From positions 46,957,948-47,021,947 of the forward strand of contig OZ022340.1 of assembly GCA_963989245.1 (NCBI GenBank): a stretch of DNA of 64,000 nt, read 5' to 3'. The notes below the pieces were generated by a model. That model did not search any database, was not told the DNA's origin, and worked only from the letters and a program-made list of their open reading frames with translations. The first letter of the stretch is position 1. The number at the start of each line of letters is the position of its first letter. Positions 46,896 through 58,750 of this stretch are shown piece by piece. Source of the DNA: Nansenia antarctica. Lineage: Eukaryota; Chordata; Actinopteri; Argentiniformes; Microstomatidae. A program made the translations under genes and the position numbers.

Positions 46896-48792
46896 CTCTA
46901 CACCATCTCCACCAGTGATCCACATCCACCCCCGTGAGGTTCTCCTACCCATCGACCGTCACACAGGTTTGAGTTTCATTCATGTAACCTGTCCCGAAAC
47001 TGGTTTGATTTTCATTCCTATTGTTGAACTACTAAACCTGTCCAGAAACAACTCGTCGCCACAACGTCAATTTTGAAATTGCAGTGCTTGAGAGAGGTCA
47101 GTTACTGCTGTGGTGGGCAGTGATTGGTTGATGTGAACATGTTCTACAAAATGTAGAAATTGACATAAAACAACTCTGTCTGAGACCCATTCTCGAGTGA
47201 AAACAACACACTCTCATTCTGAATCGAGAGGTGACAGTCCATTATCTTATCAACCAACAACCAAATAGACTGTGTGAAAAACTGATAAGCTTTAGTGATT
47301 TACAATACAATTTACTGTACTAATATAATCTCTCTCCTGTTCTCTGCCGACCTCTATAATCCAATCCAGCCATATTCCTGTGATTCAAGGCCTGTCAATC
47401 ACATAGAACATACTCTCAGATTCCTAATTGCAACGGTGGGCAACCCTGTTTAGATCAAAGTTATTGTTTAATAATTTGAATAAATGATGCCATGCAAACT
47501 TGATTCATTGTTTAACGGATTTCATTTTCTGAAAAGTGAGGTGAGCGAGCGAGCGACTGAGTGAGCAACAAGTCATTGGTGTTTTGGTTAATGAAAGGTG
47601 AGACTGTTTATAACATTATGATATTTAAGTCATATTTATTCAAATCCAGGGGTAGGCTTATACAGTATACATTATTTGAATTTACTGGGAACATTACAGA
47701 CTGTGGCTTTAATGAAAATAATGATATTTGATCAGTTATGAGCCTATAAAACATCTTAAATTCCTAATGGTGAATTTACTTGCACTTCTGTCTTTCCTAA
47801 AATACAACACTGCCCCTAAGATAGACCTCAGCCAGTATGTCTATCTTGCATTGAACAGCACTAAACACAGATAAGCTAGTTGAGCTACAAAACATGTAAT
47901 TTGTCTTGTTGTTAATGAGATCTTGCCTTATCAACAAATCTAAGCTCTTGCTCCGCTGTCGACTTTCACATTCGTGCCAAGTGCCCTAAATGTGTGGCTT
48001 ATGCCTGACAAAAATAATAACTACAAAACAATCCATTTAAATGGATAAATCAATTCATTTGGAGGCCATATGCGATCCCATACATTCCCATGCTTTGGGC
48101 CGGGCCGATCAAAAAAGGATGCATTAACCATATTAATAATAATGTTTTGTCCGTCAAACAATTAATCTAGTTGGTATGACCTGATGGACTTGTCCTTCTT
48201 CATAAGAGAGAGTGGAGGCTCAGTATTTTCCCCGGGTCATATGTGCTCGGCCCTGTTTTTTACATTGATATTTTTTTACATTTCTTTTTTATTTGGCAGA
48301 CACCTTTATACAAAGTGACTTACAACAAATACATTTGTCTAAGTACGTGAATCATCTATCCATCAGTCTTCATAAGAAAGAGAAATATATGCTAGGACCA
48401 GGGGCCATTGGCAGTCACAATGCTAGAAGAAGGAACTTTTTTCTTTTTTTATCTGTGTGGAATGATATCAGATTTGGCTTTTTTCTGCATTTGTTGTGTT
48501 GTTCCAATGCAAACAAAAATCACCAGCCAATATTTTTGTCCATGACTTTATGTTTTTCTAGTGTCCACGACATGAGCAATATCATATTACCTGATAAGCC
48601 TGAATCAACCGTTATCCATGAAATATTAATAGCAAAAGATGCTAAATTTCCCTTTGTGATCTGTCCAGTTCAGTCATGGCAATGACAGACGTTTAGATGA
48701 TACTGTGTAAACTGTATGTTTAATTCAGTATGTGTTTGTCCGGTGTTAATCTCTGTATTGTCTTGGTGTACATTTATCTTGCTGTGTTTGGC

Positions 48793-48798
<6 letters not shown>
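46896..48798. other. No gene recognised
   Basis: AT-rich sequence. A SINE-type tail (GGCAGACACCTTTATACAAA) lies at 48294, and a short GAGCGAGCGAGC repeat near 47550. The frame 48293-48685 has no recognisable domain. Confidence 0.45.

Positions 48799-48866
<68 letters not shown>
48799..48866 (+). repeat. (TG)n microsatellite
   Basis: About 34 TG dinucleotides, just upstream of the first visible CaBP2 exon. Related (CA)n and (TG)n tracts occur at 49409-49435, 49498-49524 and 50364-50397, each in an intron of that gene. Confidence 0.95.
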
Positions 48867-48868
<2 letters not shown>

Positions 48869-48923
48869 AGCGTGCCTGTCTCACTGTCTCTCCCTCTTTC
48901 TCCTCCTGCAATCTCCACCACAG

Positions 48924-49407
48924 GACAGAGATCTACGGCCAGAGGAGATGGAAGGTACACAGTCAGCACCATAATCCTGTTTTTCTCTCTACTCTCTCCA
49001 TACTGCACACATTTTCCTCTTTCCATAGTTAAATAATACTGGAAAAAGTGTATGCTGTTTTTAAAGTTGAAACAATGGCCAATCTATCCCCCTCTAACTG
49101 CTTTCTCCCCCCCTCTTACGGTAAGAGTCTTACCTCACCCTTCTTCTACCCCCTCGCCCTTCTCCTATCTCTCACCTCACCTTTCTCCTCCCCCCTATCA
49201 CCCTTCTCCCCTTCTCCTCTTCCCTCTCACCTCCCCCCTCTCTCCCCCCTCTCTCCCCTGGGCAGAGCTGAGAGAGGCCTTCAGGGAGTTTGATAAGGAC
49301 AAGGACAGCTTCATCAGCTGTAAGGACCTGGGAGAGTGCATGAGGACCATGGGGTACATGCCCACTGAGATGGAGCTGATAGAGCTTAGTCAGCAGATCT
49401 GTGAGTC

Positions 49408-49439
<32 letters not shown>

Positions 49440-50358
49440 TCACATAATCTCTCACACACACAAATACACATCAACGGCAATGCATACACTCATGTACTGT
49501 GTGTGTGTGTGAGTGTGTGTGTGTACATACTGTATCATTATCTAACCTCATTATCAGCATTTTGTGTAATGGCTTCTTTTGCCCTCTAGGTGGAGGCAGA
49601 GTGGACTTTGAAGACGTTGTGGACCTGATGGGTCCAAAGATGTTAGCAGAGACAGCCGACATGATAGGAGTCAAGGAGCTGAGGGACGCTTTCAGAGAGG
49701 TAAAGAAGTCACAGTGTTTAAAAATGAAAGATACTGGTAAAATGTTAAGAGTGTAAGACCTCAGACAAGATTGCCTCAACCTGTTCTTGTTACCCCTCTA
49801 ACTTCCTCGCTCTGTCCACCCACTCCCCTAATTCTTTCTACCTTTTTCCCCCTTTGTCTTGCCCCCGTGCCCCTCTGTCTCCTCTCCTCCGCACCCCCCC
49901 CCCCCTCTCTTTCCTCTCCTCCACCCCTCCCCTCTCTCTCCACTCCTCTGCCCCTCCCCCTCCTCTCCTCCACCCTTCCCCACTCTCCCCCTCACCTTTC
50001 CCCTGCCTCCCACAGTTTGACTCTAACGGGGACGGTCAGATCAGCCTGGGGGAGTTGAGGGAGGCCATGAAGAAGCTGATGGGGGAGCAGCTGAACCATC
50101 GGGAGATCGACGAGATCCTCCGGGACGTGGACCTGAACGGGGACGGCCTGGGGGGTATTCCATCAACGTCGCTAAAGGAAAATCCTGGCTTATTTTGGAT
50201 AACTCTCGCGAGACTTGTCAGAATATGCCTGGATGTTTTTAGGAACTCTCGCGAGACTTGTCAGACTAAACCTGGATTTTCTTTTAGCGATGTTGATGGA
50301 ATACCCCCCTGGTCGACTTCGAAGGTGATACAACTCTTCCTCTTGTTTAATCATAGTA

Positions 50359-50399
<41 letters not shown>

Positions 50400-50511
50400 A
50401 TAATACACAAACAGCCACTGTATACCTCATTCATATTGAGTCGACTCAATACATGATGTGTGTGATGATGTGTGTGTCTCAATAGAGTTTGTGCGAATGA
50501 TGTCTCGCTAA
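48924..50511 (+). CDS. cabp2: CaBP2-like EF-hand calcium sensor, exons to stop, MITE-disrupted
   Basis: Five GT-AG exons with matching phases: 48924-48954 ([10 protein letters not shown]), 49266-49400, 49590-49699, 50016-50324 and 50486-50511 (EFVRMMSR, stop). EF-hand 1 is [19 protein letters not shown]2 is degenerate (GGRVDFED) and lacks the usual N-M-N-L linker, as in CaBP2. EF3 is [14 protein letters not shown] and EF4 starts DLNGDGL. Such proteins tune voltage-gated calcium channels in hair cells and photoreceptors. The N-terminal exon(s) are not found. A 161-bp MITE insertion sits inside the EF4 loop and shifts the frame after DLNGDGL, so the normal VDFEEF end is reached only in the wrong frame unless the insert is removed. 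Confidence 0.85.
50151..50311 (+). mobile_element. Palindromic MITE inside CaBP2 EF-hand 4
   Basis: Terminal inverted repeats of about 36 bp begin GGGGGGTATTCCATCAAC and end with the complement (ATGGAATACCCCCC, with a T/C difference inside). A 3-bp duplication CTG (50148-50150 and 50309-50311) fits, although 5-bp CCTGG also fits because of the G/C run. An inner CTCTCGCGAGACTTGTCAGA occurs twice, in direct orientation. 161 bp is not a multiple of three, so the exon frame is lost. Confidence 0.88.
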
Positions 50512-52666
50512 ATCGCCAGAAACAGACGACCGTTTCAGTGTGAAGAGGAGAGTGAGGAGCTCAGCCAAACCTCCACTGTGAGATGTCACGGACCAGACCT
50601 GAGTATGGTATATTGTTGTTACTCTGTTCAATGGACAAACATATTTTGTGTTGTTTTTACGGTTATTTACATCATTACTATTGCACCAATCCTTTCCATG
50701 TACTGTGTGCTGCTGTGTGACCTGTAACATTATGAGGTTGTAATTATTATAATTATGGATCAGAGATTGTGAACAGAGTAAAGGTCCTTGCTATTATTAC
50801 ACCATGGAGGCAATTGTTAGAGGATTCATCTTACTCTGTGGTGTTAACATATCACTAGATTTAGAATTAATGTTATTATTACAATGATGATTTACATTTT
50901 TACAATTGACTATTTTTCTTTTAATGAATTTATGAAGGATTTAAGTATGTCAATAAACAATTTTTATTGCAAAAAAAACTTGACATGATAAATGTTTTTC
51001 ATTCTTCATTGGAATAAGAATATAAAAATCAAAAGACATGGATTTATGAAAATAATAATGGTTAAAAGACATGGATTAAACGTTCCCCTTGACATGATAC
51101 AGTACATCCTTAAAGGTCCTTTAAAACAATAATGCAATTGACTGCATAATGTATACATACACTGTTGTTAGATAGGTATATGAATGTACACTGCAGTGGT
51201 CAAAAAGTCCTTAGACTAAAGATCTTTGACATGGAATAAAATAGTATTTGTCACGTACATCGCATACAGCTGTATTTGATATAGTAAAATGCTTGGCGAT
51301 CTTGCTTCAACAACAGTCAACAACAATAAACAGATCGACAATATAATATAGTAATATAAAACAGAATAAAAGAATAAAAACATAAACATAATAAAACAGT
51401 GACAATAGAATAAGGGTGTAGTAGAAGCAGTAATACAAGTAGTAATCTTCCATTTATGCGTTGACAATCCGTGAATTTGGGTTTGTCTTACAGATTCTTT
51501 GATGGCATTGTAGAGACTTCAAAATACATTTTACACACACTTTCATTAACATTTTGCATATTATTTTACATTTTGAACATTTGCACCTAAAACATTTCCA
51601 TCAAGGACCACATGAGAAATACAGGAAGTGTACAATCTGTTCACATGATATTAGTCTCTATAATCCTTTGCTGTCAAATCTTTGCTACCCCCAAAATAAA
51701 TCAATTGTATATATATTTTTCTTATCAGATAGTCCATGGATGATACTACTATGCCAGGTGTGTTGGGTGTCACACACCTATTGTATGCCAGCATGCAGGT
51801 AGCTGTCAGTCTGCGATATCAAACACACAACTTGCCCTGTATCCTTTCATGATTAATATTAGACAGGTGGTAACCACCACTGAACTGTTTTAGCCACAGC
51901 CAACTGAGGCATGTGTGAGATACCTTTAAACTACAACTTGATTCAAAGGGGAAAATATATTGCATTGCTGTGGTCAGGCAATTGTGAGGAATGATACAGG
52001 AGCTGGACATGTAATTTACCATTTCAAAACGTCTGAGGTGACTCACGCCTTACTGTACATTACCATTCTATGATGTCATATATGGTTATCATGTATGACA
52101 TGGCCTTGTAATACTCTCACATTCTTCATTGACTTTGTCATTCTTTGGTTGCAATGCTTCATCAATCTCTCTAAGCAGCTTCATGATGTAAGTCTTGTAG
52201 TAATCTGCATTTCTGTCAACCATCTATGTTATCAAGTCCTGACACCATGTTATGATGTTGTCGCAAATGTCTTTTTCTTGTTGTCTTTTTCTTGTGGTGC
52301 TACTCTGGGCGGTACTACTCTGCTATGTGTGTTGGGTATCACACACCTATTATATGCCAGCCTGTTTCTGCCAGTCAGTGATGTCAAACATAGAAACTTG
52401 CCCTTTGCCTACGTATTCATGATTCAAGATTAGACAGATCAGCTTGAACATCCACTGGTGTATGAACACCAGGTATCTTAAAACTAACTTAGTACTCCCT
52501 GAATTATAGGAACACATTATCCTTGCTGTGGTCAGACAATTGTTCTTTGATAAATGATGCAGAGTTGTATGTGCTATTTCAAAACTTCTGAGGTGACTGA
52601 CATCCTACATGCTAAGTGAGTTATTTCGGGGTATCGTGTGACATCGTCCCCTTATAGTCTTCCACT
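50512..52666. other. 3' flank of CaBP2; no gene
   Basis: AT-rich. AATAAACAATTTTTATTGC at 50952 could be a polyadenylation region. A LINE/SINE tail (GTATTTGTCACGTACATCGC) lies at 51246. Two diverged copies of a ~500-bp block (around 51740-52060 and 52310-52620; shared GTGTTGGGTGTCACACACCT form) lie near the end. No coding signal is supported. Confidence 0.5.
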
Positions 52667-55062
52667 TTATTTTCTGTTGAATGACTCTTTCAAGTTGTTC
52701 ATTGCATCATCTTTTGTTAAGGTTTTCCAGTCATCTGGGATTTCAGCAGGCTTTGCCGTACCTGCCTCAGCTATTCTATCATTAAATTTGGCCATCACAT
52801 ACTTCCAGTAGTCTGATGCGCCAACGCTGACATCTCCTTCAATGATCCAGTCAGGGTAATATTTCTGGTAGTCCTTGTAGGGCTTATTGATGTTTTCTGT
52901 CAGCTTGTTTTTAAATTTTAGGGTACTAATCACTAAAGATGAACATATGTCAAATGTCAACACCCCAGTGCTTTCCCACTTCCATTTTCTGAGACCATTG
53001 GGACGATGAATGCGGGACCAGTGTTGAGCGTGCTTCTTCATACCTACTTCACAAGGTGTACCACAGAAGGGACATTGTTTCCCACATCCAAAAACACTGG
53101 AGAACATCTTGTCCTGAGGCTTGAATGGCAGAGTTGTCAGCTTTTCTCTGATGTCCGTAGTCTGGTCATACTCAGCTGCCAATGACTGCTCCATTTCTTT
53201 CACAGACTTTGTGAGGAAGTCAGCAAATGACTTTGTGTTTGCAACGGTCAGTAAACTAATGGAATCCAGAGGATGCTTTAGAAAGTCAAGCTTATCTTGA
53301 AGAGCATGGCGAAAGTTAGCAATGAACTTCTTGATATCATTTACACTGCTAGTTTTGGTAGTTGATATTGAATCAGTGATCATCTTCACAATCATAGTGA
53401 GACATTTCTTCTCCAATTCCTTTACACTGTTCTCCTTTGAAAGTTTACTCACAATTTTGTCAAGTAGCCACGTCGTCACAAATGTTTCATATTTTGTAAT
53501 GTACTGGTCATATTTCTCATATTTTCCATCAGTAAGGAGCTGTTCTAAAATGGAGAACTGGAAAGCCGCTCGTGTGCTTTATTTCTCTGAACCTTCACCC
53601 TCTATAGCTTTTTCAACAATTTCAGGTCCAATCATTTTGGTCACATATTCCTGCACAGCTGGTCGTAAACAGAGCATTGTGATTTTCTCAGCTTTCTTCT
53701 GGCACTGATCTTGTTTACGAAACAAGTCTATGAAGTCAGCACAGTACTCGTCCTTAGACTGTTCCAAAGACTTCCGAGGGTTGTTATGTGCGACAAAATC
53801 ATCATGCATCTTCTGAAAACATCTGACTGCTATACGACAGATGTGTAGCTTTAGGGAAATCTCACATTCCTCATGGACTTTAACATTCTTTGATTGAAAT
53901 GCTTCATCAATCTTTGTAAGCAGCTCTTTGATGCATGTGTCATAGTAATCTGCTCTTTTGTCAACCGTCTGTGTTATCAAGTCCTGACACTGACTTATGA
54001 TGTACTTGTACTTGTGGTGGTCTTTACTAAAGTACTGTACAATGTCTTTAACCTTCCTCTTAATCACTGACGAGTGACGTTTGCACAACAAAGGCACAAC
54101 AAAGTCTTCTTTTCCACAATCCCCCAAAGGGTTGTCATCCAACATAGTATTGACATGACTCCCTCTTGTAGATAAATGTTGTCGTAACAGGCGGGAGGCC
54201 TTTTCAGCAACATTGGTCCATGGGAATTCTATGAAGACAAGCTCAGACAAGGTTTCCTTCCACATGTTCTCAAACGCTTCTCTGAGGGCCTCATATTTAA
54301 TAACTGTGTTTTCATCTTTAAAGTTTTGCAGCAAGTTCAGTACTTTCTTTTCCATTGTACTCGCCTGTGAGCTCTTGATGTTCTCCAGTTGGGCCATTCC
54401 CTCTTTGATTTCAACTGCTCTGTGCAGTTTGTCCTTCAGTGTGTTTGTCTCTTGGACAAGTCTTTTGGCATTGATTACAAAATCTTCCTTGTATTTTTCC
54501 ACAAGTTTGACATGAACCTCTTGCTTTTTAAAGTAGTTCACTATATTGTCTTCAATTTCCTTTTCTCCAATTGAAATCTTTGCATATAAATCCCCCTCCA
54601 AGTCATTTAGCTTATCTTTTATGTTGATTTGGGGATTGGAATTTAAAATGGTATTTTCTGCAGCTAGAATCAACTTATACATATTCTTCTCAAATGACCA
54701 CTCCCAACTATTGTACTCACTGCATATGCTGGTGTACGCATCTGCAACCAAGCTGTTTCTGAAACTGAAAATGAATTTCTCAAACTTCACAGCTTCCCAC
54801 AAAAACGTGCTCCACTCCAGGAAATCTTTCATGTCATAATTCCCCTGACATTTTTTAAAATCTTGCATCAAGGTCTTTTTGAAGTCATACACAGCCTCAC
54901 TGTAGCCATCATTGACTGGAGCCATAGGGGGAGTTCCATGCCAGAGCCCTGGGATGTAGCAGCTGCTTGTGTCTGGATCATACACTATCATGTCAGTGAA
55001 CTTGGTGATATTCTCCTTATTCTCCATTTTAGCTGCTACCACAGTCATTTCATCCAACTGTG
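52667..55062 (-). pseudogene. Interferon-induced very large GTPase (GVIN) C-terminal part
   Basis: One continuous minus-strand frame of about 795 codons, from KLDEM-like QLDEMTVVAAKMENKEN near 55040 to NNLKESFNRK and a stop at 52667. Family landmarks are IVYDPDTSSCYIPGLWHGTP, ENMWKETLSELVFIEFPW, and the C/H motif CPFCGTPCEVGMKKHAQHWS followed by YPDWIIEGDVSVGASDYWKY. These are the C-terminal third of interferon-induced very large GTPases, cytoplasmic immune effectors. A single in-frame TAA lies at 53579-53581, where a tyrosine codon is expected (STRAAFQFSILEQ resumes directly after it). The GTPase domain is missing: the frame runs instead into the minisatellite. It is therefore a truncated, probably dead copy. 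Confidence 0.85.
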
Positions 55063-57579
55063 TGTACAGCCCAGTATGGTGGGTCTGTAGTGTGTAAAGC
55101 CCAGTATGGTGGGGGTCTGTAGTGTGTACAGCCCAGTATGGTGGGGGTCTGTAGTGTGTAAAGCCCAGTATGGTGGGGGTCTGTAGTGTGTAAAGCCCAG
55201 TATGGTGGAGGTCTGTAGTGTGTACAGCCCAGTATGGTGGGGGTCTGTAGTGTGTACAGCCCAGTATGGTGGGGGTCTGTAGTGTGTACAGCCCAGTATG
55301 GTGGGGGTCTGTAGTGTGTACAGCCCAGTATGGTGGGTCTGTAGTGTGTAAAGCCCAGTATGGTGGAGGTCTGTAGTGTGTACAGCCCAGTATGGTGGGG
55401 GTCTGTAGTGTGTACAGCCCAGTATGGTGGGTCTGTAGTGTGTAAAGCCCAGTATGGTGGGGGTCTGTAGTGTGTACAGCCCAGTATGGTGGGGGTCTGT
55501 AGTGTGTAAAGCCCAGTATGGTGGGGGTCTGTAGTGTGTAAAGCCCAGTATGGTGGAGGTCTGTAGTGTGTACAGCCCAGTATGGTGGGGGTCTGTAGTG
55601 TGTACAGCCCAGTATGGTGGGGGTCTGTAGTGTGTACAGCCCAGTATGGTGGGGGTCTGTAGTGTGTACAGCCCAGTATGGTGGGGGTCTGTAGTGTGTA
55701 CAGCCCAGTATGGTGGGTCTGTAGTGTGTAAAGCCCAGTATGGTGGAGGTCTGTAGTGTGTACAGCCCAGTATGGTGGGGGTCTGTAGTGTGTACAGCCC
55801 AGTATGGTGGGTCTGTAGTGTGTAAAGCCCAGTATGGTGGGTCTGTAGTGTGTAAAGCCCAGTATGGTGGGGGTCTGTAGTGTGTAAAGCCCAGTATGGT
55901 GGGGATCTGTAGTGTGTAAAGCCCAGTATGGTGGGGGTCTGTAGTGTGTAAAGCCCAGTATGGTGGGTCTGTAGTGTGTAAAGCCCAGTATGGTGGGGGT
56001 CTGTAGTGTGTAAAGCCCAGTATGGTGGGGGTCTGTAGTGTGTAAAGCCCAGTATGGTGGGTCTGTAGTGTGTAAAGCCCAGTATGGTGGGGGTCTGTAG
56101 TGTGTAAAGCCCAGTATGGTGGGTCTGTAGTGTGTAAAGCCCAGTATGGTGGGGGTCTGTAGTGTGTAAAGCCCAGTATGGTGGGGGTCTGTAGTGTGTA
56201 AAGCCCAGTATGGTGGGGGTCTGTAGTGTGTAAAGCCCAGTATGGTGGGGGTCTGTAGTGTGTAAAGCCCAGTATGGTGGGGGTCTGTAGTGTGTACAGC
56301 CCAGTATGGTGGGTCTGTAGTGTGTACAGCCCAGTATGGTGGGTCTGTAGTGTGTACAGCCCAGTATGGTGGGGGTCTGTAGTGTGTACAGCCCAGTATG
56401 GTGGGTCTGTAGTGTGTAAAGCCCAGTATGGTGGGGGTCTGTAGTGTGTAAAGCCCAGTATGGTGGGGGTCTGTAGTGTGTAAAGCCCAGTATGGTGGGG
56501 GTCTGTAGTGTGTAAAGCCCAGTATGGTGGGGGTCTGTAGTGTGTACAGCCCAGTATGGTGGGGGTCTGTAGTGTGTAAAGCCCAGTATGGGGGTCTGTA
56601 GTGTGTACAGCCCAGTATGGTGGGGGTCTGTAGTGTGTAAAGCCCAGTATGGTGGGGGTCTGTAGTGTGTAAAGCCCAGTATGGTGGGTCTGTAGTGTGT
56701 ACAGCCCAGTATGGTGGGGGTCTGTAGTGTGTAAAGCCCAGTATGGTGGGGGTCTGTAGTGTGTAAAGCCCAGTATGGTGGGGGTCTGTAGTGTGTAAAG
56801 CCCGGTATGGTGGGTCTGTAGTGTGTACAGCCCAGTATGGTGGGTCTGTAGTGTGTACAGCCCAGTATGGTGGGGGTCTGTAGTGTGTAAAGCCCAGTAT
56901 GGTGGGTCTGTAGTGTGTACAGCCCAGTATGGTGGGGGTCTGTAGTGTGTAAAGCCCAGTATGGTGGGGGTCTGTAGTGTGTAAAGCCCAGTATAGTGGG
57001 GGTCTGTAGTGTGTAAAGCCCAGTATGGTGGGGGTCTGTAGTGTGTACAGCCCAGTATGGTGGGGGTCTGTAGTGTGTAAAGCCCAGTATGGGTGGGTCT
57101 GTAGTGTGTAAAGCCCAGTATGGTGGGTCTGTAGTCTGTAAAGCCCAGTATGGTGGGTCTGTAGTGTGTAAAGCCCAGTATGGTGGGGGTCTGTAGTGTG
57201 TACAGCCCAGTATGGTGGGGGTCTGTAGTGTGTAAAGCCCAGTATGGTGGGGGTCTGTAGTCTGTAAAGCCCAGTATGGTGGGGGTCTGTAGTGTGTAAA
57301 GCCCAGTATGGTGGGGGTCTGTAGTGTGTAAAGCCCAGTATGGTGGGGGTCTGTAGTGTGTACAGCCCAGTATGGTGGGGGTCTGTAGTGTGTAAAGCCC
57401 AGTATGGTGGGGGTCTGTAGTCTGTAAAGCCCAGTATGGTGGGTCTGTAGTGTGTAAAGCCCAGTATGGTGGGGGTCTGTAGTGTGTAAAGCCCAGTATG
57501 GTGGGGGTCTGTAGTGTGTAAAGCCCAGTATGGTGGGGGTCTGTAGTGTGTAAAGCCCAGTGTGGTGGGGGTCTGTAGT
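55062..57579 (-). repeat. 30/32-bp minisatellite, block 1
   Basis: About 80 units. Each contains GTCTGTAGTGTGTAAAGCCC followed by AGTATGGTGG, with or without two extra Gs (32- or 30-bp forms) and with A or C in GTAAAGCC/GTACAGCC. All three minus-strand frames lack stop codons (THYRPPPYWAL, HTTDPHHTGLY, TLQTPTILGF), so indels do not close the reading frame. This explains open frames of 846 and 1341 codons. The array joins the GVIN frame at 55062. Confidence 0.97.
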
Positions 57580-58207
57580 TGTCACAGCTCCGCCCCTGGC
57601 TCATCAGACGTCGATCAGTGAACGATTAAGAGCGCCCCTGGCTCATCAGACGTCGATCAGTGAACGATTAAGAGCGCCCCTAGATCATCAGACGTCGATC
57701 AGTGGACGATTAAGAGCGCCCCTGGCTCATCAGCCATCAATCAGTGGTGCCAGGTGTGGACGAATAAGACCGCGACTGGCTCCTACTTAAGCTCTGCTCC
57801 TGCTTCCAGTCATCGCCAGATCGTAACCACTTAATGGTTGGTTCATATGCTCGTTCCTGCTATTCTTGACGTTATCCGATACCCTAGCCTAACCCTATTC
57901 TCCCTGTTCCCCGTTAAAGGATTCCCTGCCTGCCGACCTCCTGCCTGTCTGACTACCCGCCTACCTGCCTGATCCCCTGCCTGTCTGAGTACCTGCCTAC
58001 CTGCCTGACCCCCTGCCTGTCGGAGTACCTGCCTGCCTGCCTGATCCCCTGCCTGTCTGAGTACCTGCCTACCTGCCAGAACCCTTACCTGCACTACCTA
58101 CCCCCAGCCGGATTCCCCTAACCCCAAACCCTATATTAAAACACTGTTATTATCTTACTACCTGTTCTCCGTTGTCTGCTTCTGGGTTCCACCCTCTGGA
58201 CGTGACA
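57580..58207 (+). repeat. 5' LTR of gypsy C
   Basis: 628 bp. Its start has three to four copies of a ~42-bp unit containing CATCAGACGTCGATCAGTG (57597-57760). Later a CCTGCCTG-rich tract has one more unit than the 3' LTR. Confidence 0.92.
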
Positions 58208-58220
58208 GTACGATCTGGCC

Positions 58221-58664
58221 ATGTCGAACCCAGCAGACATCGAGACAGTCCGGCAGATGGTGAATAATAACTACACCGTGTTGGAGAAACACGACTCCCT
58301 CCTACAGGAGATAGTGGGGAGGCTCCGTGACATGAGCACCACTCTGACCGGGTTCCAGGACACGGGAGCAGCCGCCGCTGCTAATGCTACACCGACCACC
58401 ACCCAGCTCCTACCCGCTCCGGTGACCCGAGAGCCCCGGGTTCCCATGCCGGATCGTTACGACGGCAAACAGGGTTGCTGCCGTTCCGACCGGGGTCGGG
58501 TTTGCCTGGTGATCGGTCTCCTCCGTGGGGCCGCTCTGGAGTGGGCATCGGTGCTGTGGGAGAGAGGGGACCCGCTCACTGCTTCCTACACCGCTTTCTC
58601 CGGCGAGATGAGGAGAATTTTCTATCACCCGGTCCGAGGACAGGACGCTTCCAAGTCGAAATGA
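58221..58664 (+). pseudogene. Gypsy C gag remnant
   Basis: 148 codons: MSNPADIETVRQMVNNNYTV, then a coiled-coil-like HDSLLQEIVGRLRDM and the capsid start VPMPDRYDGKQGC and LLRGAALEWASVLWERGDPL. This is the N-terminal half of a sushi-type Gag. The usual zinc knuckle and the whole protease follow in intact relatives but are deleted here; an A-rich junction at 58670-58750 leads straight into RT. Confidence 0.8.
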
Positions 58665-58750
58665 ACTACTCAACGGGACAATGGACTTGGATTTGGAATT
58701 ATTTTTTGCAAAACAGCAATAAATAATTGCATCCCCAACCACATTTGCAT

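Noticed and set aside
48716..49036. ORFs rich in CV and HT dipeptides
   Set aside because: They are translations of the (TG)n microsatellite.
55062..57579. CRISPR array, because of ~30-bp regularly spaced repeats
   Set aside because: Units are directly adjacent with no unique spacers, no cas genes exist, and the DNA is vertebrate. It is a minisatellite.
53579..57604. A 1341-residue protein with PPYWALHTT-type repeats
   Set aside because: The repetitive part is the minisatellite read in stop-free frames; it has no start context, codon bias or splice support. Only the segment up to 55062 is a genuine gene fragment.
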